From Saturnia japonica (lineage: Eukaryota > Arthropoda > Insecta > Lepidoptera > Saturniidae), in assembly GCA_033032175.1 (NCBI GenBank), contig CM065312.1:8370001-8434000 (forward strand): a DNA stretch of 64,000 nt. Direction: 5' to 3'. Position numbers and translations under genes: made by a program. A model generated the notes under the pieces. That model did no database searches and had not been told where the DNA came from. It saw nothing but the letters and a program-made list of their open reading frames with translations. This document shows, one piece after another, positions 23,701 to 34,581 of this stretch. How positions within the stretch are numbered: the first letter of the stretch is position 1; the number at the start of each line of letters is the position of its first letter.

Positions 23701-26700
23701 TTTCGTTTTTATTATGAAGTATTTTATTGGTAATTTTTATACAATATTATAGTAATTTTACATGTTATCTGAACCATTTAGATGTATCTACATGTTTTTA
23801 AAAATTACAATATTTAACTAATCTTGCTTCACTAAAAGAGGATAAATTTTCGATAATCGTCCTTGACCTTCAAGTTTCCACTCGTATCGTCAAGTCAATT
23901 ATTACTATAACACATGATTGTATAATCATTCAAGAAAATACATGATTTATGTATTATTATTTGTGCCGATATTTTAGATTCAAATGTATATTTCAAATAA
24001 AAAATGAATAAATAATATAGAGACCGAAATGGATCCTCGCTTAAAGTTCTACCTAGTTCTGATTTAGCTACGAAACAATAATACAAGTATCTAAAAATAA
24101 TGCATTATCTCTTGAAGATTTTTCTTACTGCGTAAGAATTTTAATAGGCATATTAAATAAATACTTGCCTACAAGAAATATCTACCGGTTTTGTACTATT
24201 TCCTCAATTAATTATAAGTCCTACCTCAACATGTTTTTCATGTTTTTCTTTTTTTTTTCACCATTAGTGTCATATACCTTACTGTAATTAACTATGATGG
24301 GTTTATTTATAGTTTGTTAATTGGTCACAGTAACGAAGATTCATTCTATAATTTCCTTTGTTCTAACGATTGTCTCATAGTTTTACCACTTCTAGGGAGA
24401 CAGAAAAAGTTGTCTCTCTGACCAAAGTCGGTAGGTAAGTAGGTAAAACTTCCAGGTACTAAAGCAGTATTAAACCTTAGTACCTACCTTCTCTTAAACA
24501 TTCTTTAACAAGTAAAATGTTCACATAGGTTTATACGTATTACAATGCTTGGGTATTTTAAGCTTTAATAAGTATTTTGCAGGAAAGATTATATTATGTA
24601 GGTACTCACTAGGTTCCAGGAAAAATGTAGGAGTTCGAGTATTTCTTGCAACTATTCTCTCGGAACCAATAATGATATAGTCTTCATTGTCGATACCTCG
24701 TTTTCCAGTCCAACTATATGTTATGTTGCTTTCTACACCCTCTGAAATTTAATTATTACATATTGTATAGGGTCTGTTAGCTATTGATATGTTAATAGGA
24801 ATGAAATATAATTACATTATAAGTAGGTACAGGCGTCTGGTGAATCCCTGGAATATCTATCGATGGTGACCACAAAGACAACTTTTAAGGTTGACTCAAA
24901 GTTATAACTACATGTAATATATTTATAATTGTGAGAAATACGTTTGTTTGAATTTTTGTCCAATTACGTTCAAACGAATAGACGGATTCTAATGAAATTT
25001 GGCATAACAGTCGATTATGTCGTGAAACTTGTAACAGCAAAGCTTAAAGTAAAACTATACAAAAAAGTTACACCCAGCTATGCGGGCGGACACCAAATAG
25101 TTCTGTTAGATAGATATGAACATACAGAATCCAACAATATACTTTCGCCCATATGTGGGTTATGTTCACCACTGTTCTTTAAGAAAAAATCTGCATTTTA
25201 TTTTCGCCGTTGGAAGGTTTTCTTTAAATATACACTACTATAAACAGGTAAAGTTTGGGAATAGGCTTGTAGGAAGACAATATTTAATACTAGCTAGTTA
25301 TTAACTATTGTTAAAATTATTTCACAGGTAACTACTCCTAGCTACGTTCAGGCTGGTTGGTGGCTATGTTTTATTGTTATTAAATTATATAATGTGCGGT
25401 TGTCCATAATAATGTAAAAAAGGTAATTGACGACTAATTATTTTAATCAAGGTATAAATGTTAAGGCGAAATGAAATTAAATATTTGTTGTTCATTATTA
25501 CCTTGAAAATAGACTTTCTTTTGTAACGGGGCTATTAATAATATAAAAATAAGTACCTACTGCTTCAACTGGAAGGTTCATAAGTTTCGATCATTATTGA
25601 ATGACTATAAAGAAATAAATTAAATTTTAGAGCATGTGATTTAGGTGTGAGTTATACGTATGTAATTTTGATCTACGAACCGAACACATTTTAGGACTAC
25701 TTTACTCCATTTATGTTGTAAGTGTTGTAACACTTCCAAAAACATTAAGTGCTTATGTGGTAAAATTACTTTAATGTTTTACACAACACGTTATTATGTA
25801 GGTACTTAGGTACCTGTTTTCTGCGGACTGTAATATCGGGCAATCGTTTAGATATTAAACTAAAGCGGTTGAAATGATTGTCACTGTTCATTACTTACAT
25901 TCTTTTTGAATATTTTCTGTCAAACTAATTTAAAGTAAACCTGATAATTTTTCCTTTTCTATGTTTCTTTGTAATTCATAAACATGTTAAATTAAATTCT
26001 TAGTATAGCTTTTATATCGGATTGGAATTTTTTAAGTTCAACAAAGACCTTGATTAACTTGGTTAAAAAGGCATGATAACAATCAAATCAAATCAAATTA
26101 TCAAACTTATTATAGTTTTAGCGCTTAGCCACTATACCACCTGACATTTATGTGATAATGTGGGAAAACGCTAAGCTTCGTGGACGACTGGCTCTCAAGT
26201 GTAGCTGCCGACTGCCGAGACACATTTATTTTTTCTTTTTATCACTGCAGCCTACAGCAGCAATTTTTATTAACTTCAAAAAGGTCCGCAGTTCTAACTG
26301 AGGCAGTCAATAGTAGGTTGCTAATTCTGAGGGTTCCGCCACAGATAACTTAAACAAGATATCCGCAGTCGAACCTTGCACAAGTTCATGAAAATATTTT
26401 TGTATTTCCCTATTACAACAAGTATCCATCGTCATCGTGGATATATAACATATAAATTCTTAATCTTACCCTAATGTAGTTACACTGCATAATGTATGTA
26501 GGTACCTACCTACATTTTGAATATAAAAATGTATGCAATTATTTATTCACATCATAGAGGTGAAAATGCTACGTTGGTCTGATGGAATCTCGAATAAATT
26601 GATAAAATAAGAAACGAATATATCCGTGGTACTTTTAAAATAATTAAAATGCTTGTAAAACTTAGGGAGAACCGTTTACGTTGGTACGGACATGTGATGA

Positions 26701-29700
26701 GACGGGATAATGCCCATATGACGAAAAGAGTCATAACTATAGAATACGGTTAAAATGGTCATGGACGACCACCAACAACCTCGTTACGAACAAAAAAAAA
26801 ATGATAGCGAGCAACACAACTAAAGATACAACCCACAACCGTATGGTGTGGCGCAGAAATACTAGGAGAGCTGACCCCAAATAATTTGGAATAATAGGAG
26901 AAAGAAGAAGAAGATGCAATTATTTATTAGAATAATAAATATCTTAATAGAATAGTTTGCTTACGTATATCCATGGTTAAGTAAGCTATGTATGGGTCAA
27001 GACGATCAGCTATGGCCATCCTTATTTCTCCTGTGACATGCAAATCACTGCTGAAAACAACTCCATTTTTTCCTTCTTGGTTAAACCTGTACAAAAATAT
27101 TTTTGCCAATAATGACGGAAGTTAAGAGTATATAAAGACAAGAAAACTATTCGCAGGTTTCTTCAAATACTAAGACATATTTCATGAACGCTAAATAAAA
27201 AATAAAAATATTTTGAGTGAATTAAAAAGTGATTGAAGATAATAAAACTTTAGTAAGAGCTCAAAAAAAAAGCGTTGCTACATATATTGGAGTTTGGAGG
27301 TGCTGGAATTTGAACCCAGGACTTTCAGCAGGTGAAGCAGACAATCCACCACTGAGTTACACCCTCGAACGACTGTCACGTCACATTATGTGCAACTGTA
27401 CTGCTTGGATACCTAGTTAAATGGTTGTAGGTAGGTATACTTATAATACTTATAGGCAATGTATGAAATGCCGGCATTCTATAGAATACCTAAGAGTAGC
27501 CAACAATGTATGAAATATAGAGAATTATTACGTACTTTGCCTAGGTATTCTATAGAATGCCAAATATACCTAAAGCAATTTAGGTAAAGTATGAAATAAA
27601 TCTCCGATTCTATTCGAATAACACGTGGGTGTTTTTGACGGGATCTCAAGGTGTCATGTAATGGTTTTTGTTTTAAATTCATAAATCTATGTTGTTTGGT
27701 TCTATAATATGTAATTTTGATGGCAGTTTATTATGTCAAAATGCAAAATGCTATTTATGCAAAGTATGAAAAAAATAAGGCGATCGTGCTCGTCTGACTC
27801 GGTCTCTTAGTAATCGTTCTCGGAGTATCGATCGTGAGACCATGGCTCTCGCCGGCCACTACTGCGGCCGCGGGCCGGCTCGCTTGTACTTGTTCGCAAG
27901 TCCATCCTAACCTAACCAAGCATAGTCGGTATTTTGTAAAATAGCACTTTTATTATGTTTTTCAAAATAAATTTTGTATTCTTGAGGAATGAACGTTAAT
28001 TATAAAATTTCCTATGCATTCTTTGGTAAACTGGGAACTTGATGGTAAAGTGGAGTTAAGATGGACGCACAATTGAAAAAAGTATTACCCCAGGAGGGTA
28101 CCAGCTCTGCTGGAGAATCCCTCCCCGAGTTTAGCTCGGGCTGCCCCACGTTCTCTGGGGGGGGGGGGGGGGGGGGGGGTCAAAATTTTGCGTGATTGTA
28201 AGAAACAAACGAAGACCAATGCTAGTTTAAGGAAAACCGATTCCACCAATACAATGACGACCACAGCTTTGCAACAAAGGAATCTTTCGCCTGTCGTGAT
28301 GCTTGAGCGTGACCCTATGCTTGAGAGGTTTTCAATCAGGCACTGGGATGATGGATCTTGTAGGTTAGGGCCAGTGGCAGCTGCCGATAGGAAGCGATTG
28401 CTTGCTAAAGCTGATGAGGATGGGGAGGAGACTCCTCCCAACAAGTTTACGTCAGCTCGGAGGGGCAAAGCCCGTGATCTGGGCTCATCTGTAGGAAGAA
28501 CGCGCGCGGAAGTTACTTGTGCGTTGCCGCAGGATTGTCCCCTTCCTGGGTTGACAAGCTCTGATGAGGCTGGTTGTATTACGGACGCGGCTGCGGCTGC
28601 CGTTGTTGATGCGGCTGGTGCCTTTGCTGAAGTGGGAGTACTCGAGGGCATCGAGCTCCTCGATCCCGACAGTTTGAGGGCCCTCGCAAAGGAGAAAGTA
28701 GACGCGGTCCTTGAGGTTGCCAAGAAATCTGGCAACCTCAAGGGCACGTTTGTTAAAAACCTGAAGGAGGCAGCGTGGACCCTCCATGAGGTCACTGCCA
28801 CCGCTCTAACGCGTACGGTGACGGAGGAGACCCTCCTTCTGCGGCGCGAGACGGGGAGGCTTCGTCGGGAGGTCGATGCCCTCAAGGAGGAGCTCTCCTC
28901 GTTGCGCGGTCGGGTGGGGGCTTCGCCTGCGCTGCCTTTGACGCAAAAGATGCCAGTAGGTCAGGGACAGGATTCCCTGATGCAGGCTGTGTTTGATGCG
29001 ATGGCGGAACACATGTCGAGGATGGAGCGGTCGCTCCGGGTGTCTATGGGGGAGTTAGTTACTGCCCGCATAGAGGCCTTGGATGACCGTCTCCTCCCCG
29101 CCAAGGTGGTCCGCCCTCCTCTGGCTGCGGACAGACAGACTGCCCCGGGTCCCACAAGACCTAAGCCTTCCAGGGCTAAAACTTCGGGAATTAAATCCAG
29201 AGTGGCTGGTCCAGCGCCTTCTGAGGCGGAGAGGAATTTGGAAGAAGACTCCCTGGGGGTGGAGCATGTTATGACAGGGGCTGATGTTCCTGCTCCAGCC
29301 GCAACCGCCGAAGGATGGACCACCGTGTCTCGTCGGCGACGGAGGAAGAAAAAGCCAGTTAGTGAACCGAAGGCTGCTGCGACACTGGCTCCCGCTCCTG
29401 TTGGGAGAGCGCGTGCCAGCAAGCTTAAGGCGAAGCTACCCTCGTCACCGCGCTCAGCTGCAGTGATTATTACGCTGCAGCCAGAGGCTTTGGCGGGGGG
29501 AATGAGTTATAAGGATGCCTTTTTAAAGGCGCAGAAACAAGTCGCGCTAGCGGCTCTCGGAATCGAGAACATCTCGGCGCGGCCCACAGCCACGGGATCC
29601 CGGATTGTCGAGATCCGTGGCTCCCGTGGTTCAGAGCAGGCGGACCGGATGGTTGAGATCCTGCAGACGGTGTTGGCGGGCGAGGCCACTATCGCCAAGG

Positions 29701-32700
29701 CCATTAAAAAGGCAAGCGTCCGTGTGATCGGACTGGATGAGTCAGTATCGGTCGAGGAGGTCGTGGCGGCTGCGGCTGCGAAAGCTGGCTGTCAGCAGGC
29801 CCTTATTAAGGCTGGCCCCATACGTGCCTATAGCAGGGGTATGGGAGCAGTTTATCTTTCGCTCCCGGCTTCCGCTGCCAGGGTTCTAGTGGAGGCGGGT
29901 CGTCTCCTTGTTGGGTGGAGTGCGGCACGTGTGCGCCTCTTGGAGAGTGGGCCCATGCGCTGTTACAAATGCATGGGTGTGGGCCACACTCGTCCACTCT
30001 GCCCGTCGACGATAGACCGCGGAGCCCTGTGTTTCCGGTGCGGGCAGCCTGGCCACAAGGCGCTGGAGTGTGCAGCAAAAAAGTTCCACTGTGCCTTGTG
30101 TGCCGACGCCGGGAGGCCGGCGAATCACCAGATGACTGGAGCTGCCTGTAAGCCGCGGCCCACTAAGGGAATGGCGCCGCAACTATCTCTACCAAGCTCA
30201 GAGGATAGCGTAGACGTTGGGTAGAAGGGGGGGCGATTTCGCCTCCTTCCTACCCTTGCTGAACCAAGGGAAGACGGGTCGGGGGGCCCGTCTTCCCATT
30301 GCACTGGTTCAGCCGTCTGGGAGACAGTTGGGGTTGTACCAGACTGTCTCTCTTTAGCGCCGAGGCCCGACTGGGGCCAGCCGCCCGGGCGACGCGGCAG
30401 ATTGCAACCGCATTGACCGCGCGCCCCGCTATGGCGGCCGATGGTACACCGTGGAGTTTTAGTGAGTAGGAGTCTCACATAACCACTCGTCCCCCCGGGC
30501 GGGTGTGTACCCATGACGGGTTTCTCCACGTAAAAAAAAAAAAAAAAAAAATTGTAACGCGAAAAAAAATTTATCTAACGCGATCCCATGTCGCTCCACC
30601 TATGGCGATTGATATCTACAGCGTGTGGGGTATAGTGAAAATAGTACCCCAAAAACCATCTGATTTCACTTTGAGATCACTCCCGCCAAATCTTTTAGGT
30701 GATATTCGAAACGAAAAGGAGATTATACTTTGCCGGTTTCTCATTTGGTATTCTATAGAATGTCTAGGCAAGGTATTAAATATGAATAATTTTTACGTTA
30801 TCTGATAGCTTTAGACATTCTATAGAATACCTATAACATGTATATTACAATCTATGTAAATATTAGGGTAACGTAGTGATTATTTAAACTTCTTGATATT
30901 ATTTAACAATTGATAATTATTATCCTAGGCATAATTTTAATAATAGTAATTGTGTTACAAGTTACAGTATACCTATAAAAATAATGTGAAACAGTATAAT
31001 ATAAAAGAGTAGGTACCTTCTATCTAGAAGCTTGGACCATCTAGCGCCAGTAACGTTGACTTTCCTCAGCAGAAAAGACATTTGTTGTTCGGGAAATGAT
31101 ATAGCTACGCTGTTTAAAATCGTGGGGTCGATTTTTTTCATTCCAAACCGCTCGGAATCCATAAATATTAGAAACGTTCTGATTCCACGCCGAAGACAGT
31201 CTATATTATCCGCTCTACATTGTGGGAAGGGTAAAGCGCGTGCTGTTAAAAACAAAAGAACAAAAAAATAGTGTAAGTATATATCTATTCCAGAGAATAG
31301 ATTACAGGTATAACTAGGAAGAGAAATCGTTATATATATTTTTCTTTCTTATTTAATGGCAATTTGTGCTTATTTACAATACTGCCTATCTCTCGTGAAT
31401 AAAATATTGTTAAGAGTTCAAACAACGCAGAACACAGTTAAACAGAGCTGGTTGCTCCCTTGGTAGAACTGACAAAGGAGTTTTTGTGGCAATCGAAAGT
31501 GCATGTTTCTAGTTATTATTTATAATCTACTTCACTTGTTTACAATAACCAAACGACATCACGTAATATACCATCAAAATAGGTACCTACATAATATATT
31601 CCGCCAAAACTCCGTTCTATATTATTTTATGTGATGGATGTATCTACCTATTTAGCAAACATGCATGTAGTCTACCTGAAAGTTGTAAATACATCCATTG
31701 ACCAAACCAACACAAAAAGTCCTATATTCCTATTTCTAATCATTTACTTATAAATTATATATATTATCAGCACTAACTTGGAACACTTTCTTGAACGGGA
31801 ATGGTGATACTTCTACTGTCGATTCTTGGGTAATATCTTAAATTATTTTTTCTTTTAATATTGTTACTGTATTCTAATAAATAAATAAATTGCTTTATAT
31901 AATAAAATTCCTGAAATGCTAGAGGTAAAACTTTATCAAATCGAAATCCCGTAAAATATAGACGTTGCAATGTATTCAGCTCACTCTTTGTCATTTTATC
32001 ATTTTTCCTGGATGGTTAATTATAATTGCTAATAAGGTCTTTTTTTCGATATTTATATTATATACAAAGTGAAATAGTGTTTATTTGAATGGTAACCAAA
32101 CACCTGTAATTAGTTGTAGCGTGTTTACTATCTTCTGTATTCGATTTTATTTTATCGCAGATTAGTAGATATATACTTTCAGGTAGGTAGGCTACGGATA
32201 CAAGCAATAAAGTTTCTCAGATGTCTTCACAAGGTGTCCAATAAGGAAAAGTAGGAACCTAGTAACTATTTGAGATACACATTTTCTTTGAATGTGGTAC
32301 ATACCTACGAACCTTAACTAGAAATGTGTGAATATTTGACGTTGACCCTTTTTAACTGGCGCAGAATATTAGATTTCTTTCTGTACGAAAGTTTTCACCT
32401 ACTTTGAGATTAGATGTTGATTTTAGTGCCGAAAAAAGCTCAGACCTATGTGTACTTATATGAAAGTCAATTTCAAATAGAGGAATAAACTAATATTATA
32501 TCTAATATACTATTTTTAAGTAGTAGAGAATGTAGGTAGTTGTATTATTCAGGCGAACTATTAAGAGTTTATGACTACATCTATAATTTTATACATTTTA
32601 CCTTTTCGAAAAACTGCTTACACGTCTGTAAATACGCAAAAGAAATCTGTGGTCAATTAACACCATAAACTTAAAGGGATTGACCAAATAAAACACCCCA

Positions 32701-34518
32701 AAATGTATTTAAGTAATTTACATTAAATCCATCTATGGTATGATACAGTGAACTCTTTAACCAATGTTATTACTTTCCTACCTTCTTTTCTTTCTTTCCT
32801 TAATTTACCTATCATCGTGCCATACCTCTGCTTAAGTAGACAATGACAATGGTCTATAAGAACGATATATCTATAACTGAAATAAATAAGTCGTTACCTA
32901 TAGCTTATATAAATGCCAAATTCGTTTATTATCCTATTATAGTTTTTTACCCAACAACACTTTGTGTATAAATTAACATTCAATTTTAGAACTTCATATT
33001 AAACTAGCTGTGCCCCACTGTTTCACCCGTGTTAATTTTATACGACAAACATCGCCAAAGCACCCGTGTATGTAATGTTTTATACTTTGTGTAAAATTAT
33101 CGACATTTTTATAAGGAATAAATGATTTTTTCCAATTATAATATAGCCTATGTTACTCGATAATACTGTAGATTTATATTAGTGAAAGACAATTTTATAA
33201 TCGGTCCAGTTTTTTTGAGTTTATCCATTACAAACAAAAAATCAAATCTTTCCTCTTTATAATATTGGTATAGGTAGATAAACTAGATACTTTAAGACAA
33301 ATTAATTTTATTTTTATTACTTAAACTCGATTAATGACGCGCAAACCGCACCTTAAATGTTTGAAATTTTTGACATAATTAATTAATAGTACATTAATAA
33401 AACTAGTATAGGTGTATGTATCTAATGGACAAAACAATTCCAATTAAATTATTTACCTACCTCTACGTCATGACTATAGATAATGGTAAAATATTGGAAA
33501 CATGTTTCGAAATCCTAAGTTTATAAACAAAAATGGAATAAAAATCCTATGACATAAATAACGAGATTATTAATTAATAAAACTTATTTCTGTTCATGGA
33601 CCTCTATCTATCTATAAATAATAATGTATATAAAAAGATAATAGACTGACTGACATCAAAGTGAGCCCAAACTTCTGCACCCAGGACCGTGAACATATTA
33701 TGCAAGCGGGTTCCTTGCAAGTTCAAGCATTCACGCAAGCAAGTTATTTCTAGCACAAAGGAAACATTTTTGGAATTTCAACCTTTAAGGAAAAGTTTGA
33801 AAAAGCGTCATTTTAGAAGATATAGATAGATCTATTAAAATTGTTTTTAGCAATTCTGCTAGAAAAGGAAATAAAACATTATAATAGGACACAACTCAAC
33901 TATGACGCATGCGAAGTCGTGGGAAAAACGCTATTACTTAATAAAGTAATATATTCAGTGACATTTAATGCGGTAGATACCCATTGCTAAATTAATATGA
34001 TTTTACTTGTTGATAGTTTATTTAACCACGAGTTCGATAAATGGAACAAAAATTAGTGAAGATAAATTATTGTACATATTTTAAATGATCTCATTAATAT
34101 TTAGTACACTTGTTATCTGTGAGCCCAACATAAACTAGATTATCCTGGTAACATACCTACCTGTATATGATCATTATGGAATGCACTCAAATGATATGAA
34201 ATGGAGACATATCTATAAGAAAGTACTGAGAAAATATATATTCTATAATTAAACCTCTAAGACTCTTTAAATCTTACTATTTAACTACCTTTCACCAATT
34301 AAATAAATTAAGCTCGTAGGTATAATAAAAATTATAAATTACAATCGATTTAAACTTTTATCTTTTATATTTTTATAATATATTTATTACAATTATATTA
34401 TCCAACATTATCACTCACTAGTTTCATATCTTTGAAAAATAGGGCCTTGTCCGTCACAGTAAAAACAAAACACTAGCACAATTAAAGCACACGAGAGCGA
34501 ACTTATGCTTGGGACCAT
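20619..34518 (-). CDS. Haemolymph juvenile-hormone-binding / takeout family protein, complete gene of five exons
   Basis: Five exons (34518-34419, 31242-31017, 27086-26965, 24741-24610, 20782-20619) join at GT-AG sites with phases 1, 2, 1 and 1. They give one open protein of about 247 residues, the normal length for the family. Residues 1-24 are a signal peptide. Two cysteines (Cys42 and Cys49, in PQCRADNIDC) match the conserved N-terminal disulphide, followed by RTFL and then GMKKIDP. The beta-rich middle (VNVTGARWSKLL, HVTGEIRMAI, ITYSWTGKRG) and a C-terminal helix (VIDHLSNEITIALMHTVVDN) fit the tubular JHBP fold. The family carries juvenile hormone or other small hydrophobic ligands in haemolymph and other fluids; the ligand here is unknown. 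Intron 2 hosts an antisense R1-type element. Confidence 0.88.
20783..24609 (-). other. Intron 4 of JHBP/takeout gene 1
   Basis: This AT-rich 3.8-kb intron has no coding exon I can support. It includes repeat debris with higher GC at about 22796-23140 (GGCGACCGAGCTTTGTTCGG) and at 23265-23400 (an ATGATG run followed by GACCGATTTCGGCCATGG). Both resemble dispersed repeats. Confidence 0.6.
24610..24741 (-). CDS. JHBP/takeout gene 1, exon 4
   Basis: The exon is 132 bp and reads GVESNITYSWTGKRGIDNED to TPTFFLEP, between the acceptor TTAAATTTCAG and the donor A|GTGAGT (phase 1). Confidence 0.85.
24742..26639 (-). other. Intron 3 of JHBP/takeout gene 1 (right part of 24742-26964)
   Basis: The intron is AT-rich. 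A 99-codon plus frame at 24944-25243 sits in repeat-like DNA. No conserved domain is recognisable. Confidence 0.5.
26640..26910 (+). pseudogene. 3' end of an RTE-like non-LTR retrotransposon
   Basis: The plus strand reads KLRENRLRWYGHVMRRDNAH, then interrupted sequence with GRPPTT and RRADPK. It ends in a GAAAGAAGAAGAAG repeat. The RLRWYGHVMRRD box and the GACCCCAAATAATTTGG tail are typical of the C-terminus and 3' end of RTE-like elements in Lepidoptera. There are in-frame stops. It lies in intron 3 of the JHBP gene, antisense to it. Confidence 0.75.
26965..27086 (-). CDS. JHBP/takeout gene 1, exon 3
   Basis: The exon is 122 bp and reads FNQEGKNGVVFSSDLHVTGE through to YLTMDI, between the acceptor TTTTGTACAG and the donor C|GTAAGC (phase 1). 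Confidence 0.85.
27295..27366 (-). tRNA. tRNA-like pseudogene or tRNA-derived SINE head
   Basis: A 72-base minus-strand segment runs from GAGGGTGTAACTCAGTGG to CACCTCCA. It has an A-box (TAACTCAGTGG), a B-box (GGGTTCAAATTCC) and a partly paired acceptor stem with one clear mismatch and a G-T pair. The anticodon loop reads TTCACCT. The imperfect stems suggest a pseudogene or mobile derivative rather than a working tRNA. It lies in intron 2 of the JHBP gene. Confidence 0.45.
27471..27640 (+). repeat. Left arm of an inverted repeat with ATTCTATAGAAT palindromes
   Basis: Palindromes ATTCTATAGAAT lie at 27476-27487 and 27547-27558. The arm continues through CCAAAT, GGTAAAGTATGAAAT, AATCTCC and TTCGAATA. 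It matches the reverse complement of 30700-30836. Together the arms look like terminal repeats of a DNA transposon that received the R1-type element between them. Confidence 0.75.
28157..28179 (+). repeat. Homopolymer run of 23 G
   Basis: The G run sits in the 5' leader of the R1-type element. A shorter G run occurs on the minus strand in the related copy near 50860. Length is likely to be unstable or an assembly uncertainty. Confidence 0.9.
28254..30224 (+). CDS. Retrotransposon ORF1, gag-like zinc-knuckle protein, intact
   Basis: This is an uninterrupted 656-codon ORF from the first ATG (28254); the frame is open upstream to about 28188 without an ATG. The N-terminal third is acidic and alanine-rich. 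A coiled-coil-like stretch rich in Leu, Arg and Glu (LLLRRETGRLRREVDALKEE) lies near residues 200-230. A basic linker (VSRRRRRKKK) follows near 360. Two classic CX2CX4HX4C knuckles are at residues 570-583 (CYKCMGVGHTRPLC) and 593-606 (CFRCGQPGHKALEC). A third, degenerate one starts at Cys613. This is the layout of R1-clade ORF1 proteins, which bind element RNA. It contrasts with its AT-rich surroundings and is a recent arrival. Confidence 0.9.
   Translation: MTTTALQQRNLSPVVMLERDPMLERFSIRHWDDGSCRLGPVAAADRKRLLAKADEDGEETPPNKFTSARRGKARDLGSSVGRTRAEVTCALPQDCPLPGLTSSDEAGCITDAAAAAVVDAAGAFAEVGVLEGIELLDPDSLRALAKEKVDAVLEVAKKSGNLKGTFVKNLKEAAWTLHEVTATALTRTVTEETLLLRRETGRLRREVDALKEELSSLRGRVGASPALPLTQKMPVGQGQDSLMQAVFDAMAEHMSRMERSLRVSMGELVTARIEALDDRLLPAKVVRPPLAADRQTAPGPTRPKPSRAKTSGIKSRVAGPAPSEAERNLEEDSLGVEHVMTGADVPAPAATAEGWTTVSRRRRRKKKPVSEPKAAATLAPAPVGRARASKLKAKLPSSPRSAAVIITLQPEALAGGMSYKDAFLKAQKQVALAALGIENISARPTATGSRIVEIRGSRGSEQADRMVEILQTVLAGEATIAKAIKKASVRVIGLDESVSVEEVVAAAAAKAGCQQALIKAGPIRAYSRGMGAVYLSLPASAARVLVEAGRLLVGWSAARVRLLESGPMRCYKCMGVGHTRPLCPSTIDRGALCFRCGQPGHKALECAAKKFHCALCADAGRPANHQMTGAACKPRPTKGMAPQLSLPSSEDSVDVG
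30700..30836 (-). repeat. Right arm of the inverted repeat
   Basis: This is the inverted partner of 27471-27640, with palindromes ATTCTATAGAAT at 30750-30761 and 30817-30828. The palindrome spacing is 67 bp here and 71 bp in the left arm. Confidence 0.75.
31017..31242 (-). CDS. JHBP/takeout gene 1, exon 2 (cysteine pair)
   Basis: The exon is 226 bp after a strong acceptor TTTTGTTTTTAACAG. It completes Thr34, then reads RALPFPQCRADNIDCL and runs to WSKLLDR before the donor AG|GTACCT (phase 2). Confidence 0.88.
31243..34418 (-). other. Intron 1 of JHBP/takeout gene 1
   Basis: This AT-rich 3.2-kb intron contains a repeat related to family A at about 33004-33270 (CTAGCTGTGCCCC start, TATAGCCTATGTTACTC block, TATAATATTGGTATAG end). 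A short-repeat-like segment lies at about 33600-33830. No exon was found. Confidence 0.6.
34419..34518 (-). CDS. JHBP/takeout gene 1, exon 1 (signal peptide)
   Basis: The ATG at 34518-34516 opens MVPSISSLSCALIVLVF and ends ...QRYET plus one base at the donor A|GTGAGT (phase 1). The hydrophobic core is at residues 9-20. Confidence 0.85.
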
Positions 34519-34569
34519 CTTGCACGGACTAATAAGTATGCGAAAGGTCCGGTCGGTCGTGTCAAGAAA

Positions 34570-34581
34570 TATTATATATAC
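34570..34581 (-). promoter_or_regulatory. TATA box of JHBP/takeout gene 1
   Basis: AGTATATATAAT on the minus strand lies about 53 bp before the ATG. Transcription starting 25-30 bp downstream would give a very short 5' UTR of about 25 bp. A T-run precedes it. Confidence 0.55.

Larger units (their letters stand above)
28080..30551 (+). mobile_element. R1-type non-LTR element with ORF1 only
   Basis: A GC-rich 5' leader (from about 28080, possibly earlier at 27780) and a 23-base G run (28157-28179) precede an intact ORF1. After the ORF1 stop the sequence passes directly to a 3' tail (TTAGTGAGTAGGAGTCTCAC, then CATGACGGGTTTCTCC) and a poly(A) run of about 20. The same tail, with substitutions, ends the R1-type ORF2 copy at 50578 and is left alone at 38601-38695. 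ORF2 is missing, so this copy is non-autonomous. Confidence 0.85.

Noticed and set aside
26100..26370. GTGGTATAGTGGCTAAGCGC and GGTTCGACTGC considered as A and B boxes of a tRNA-derived SINE
   Set aside because: On the minus strand the B-like box comes before the A-like box and they are about 240 bp apart, so the order is wrong.
28085..28885. 266-codon minus-strand ORF opposite the R1-type ORF1
   Set aside because: It is the antisense shadow of a GC-rich coding region. Ser/Arg/Ala-rich with no motif.
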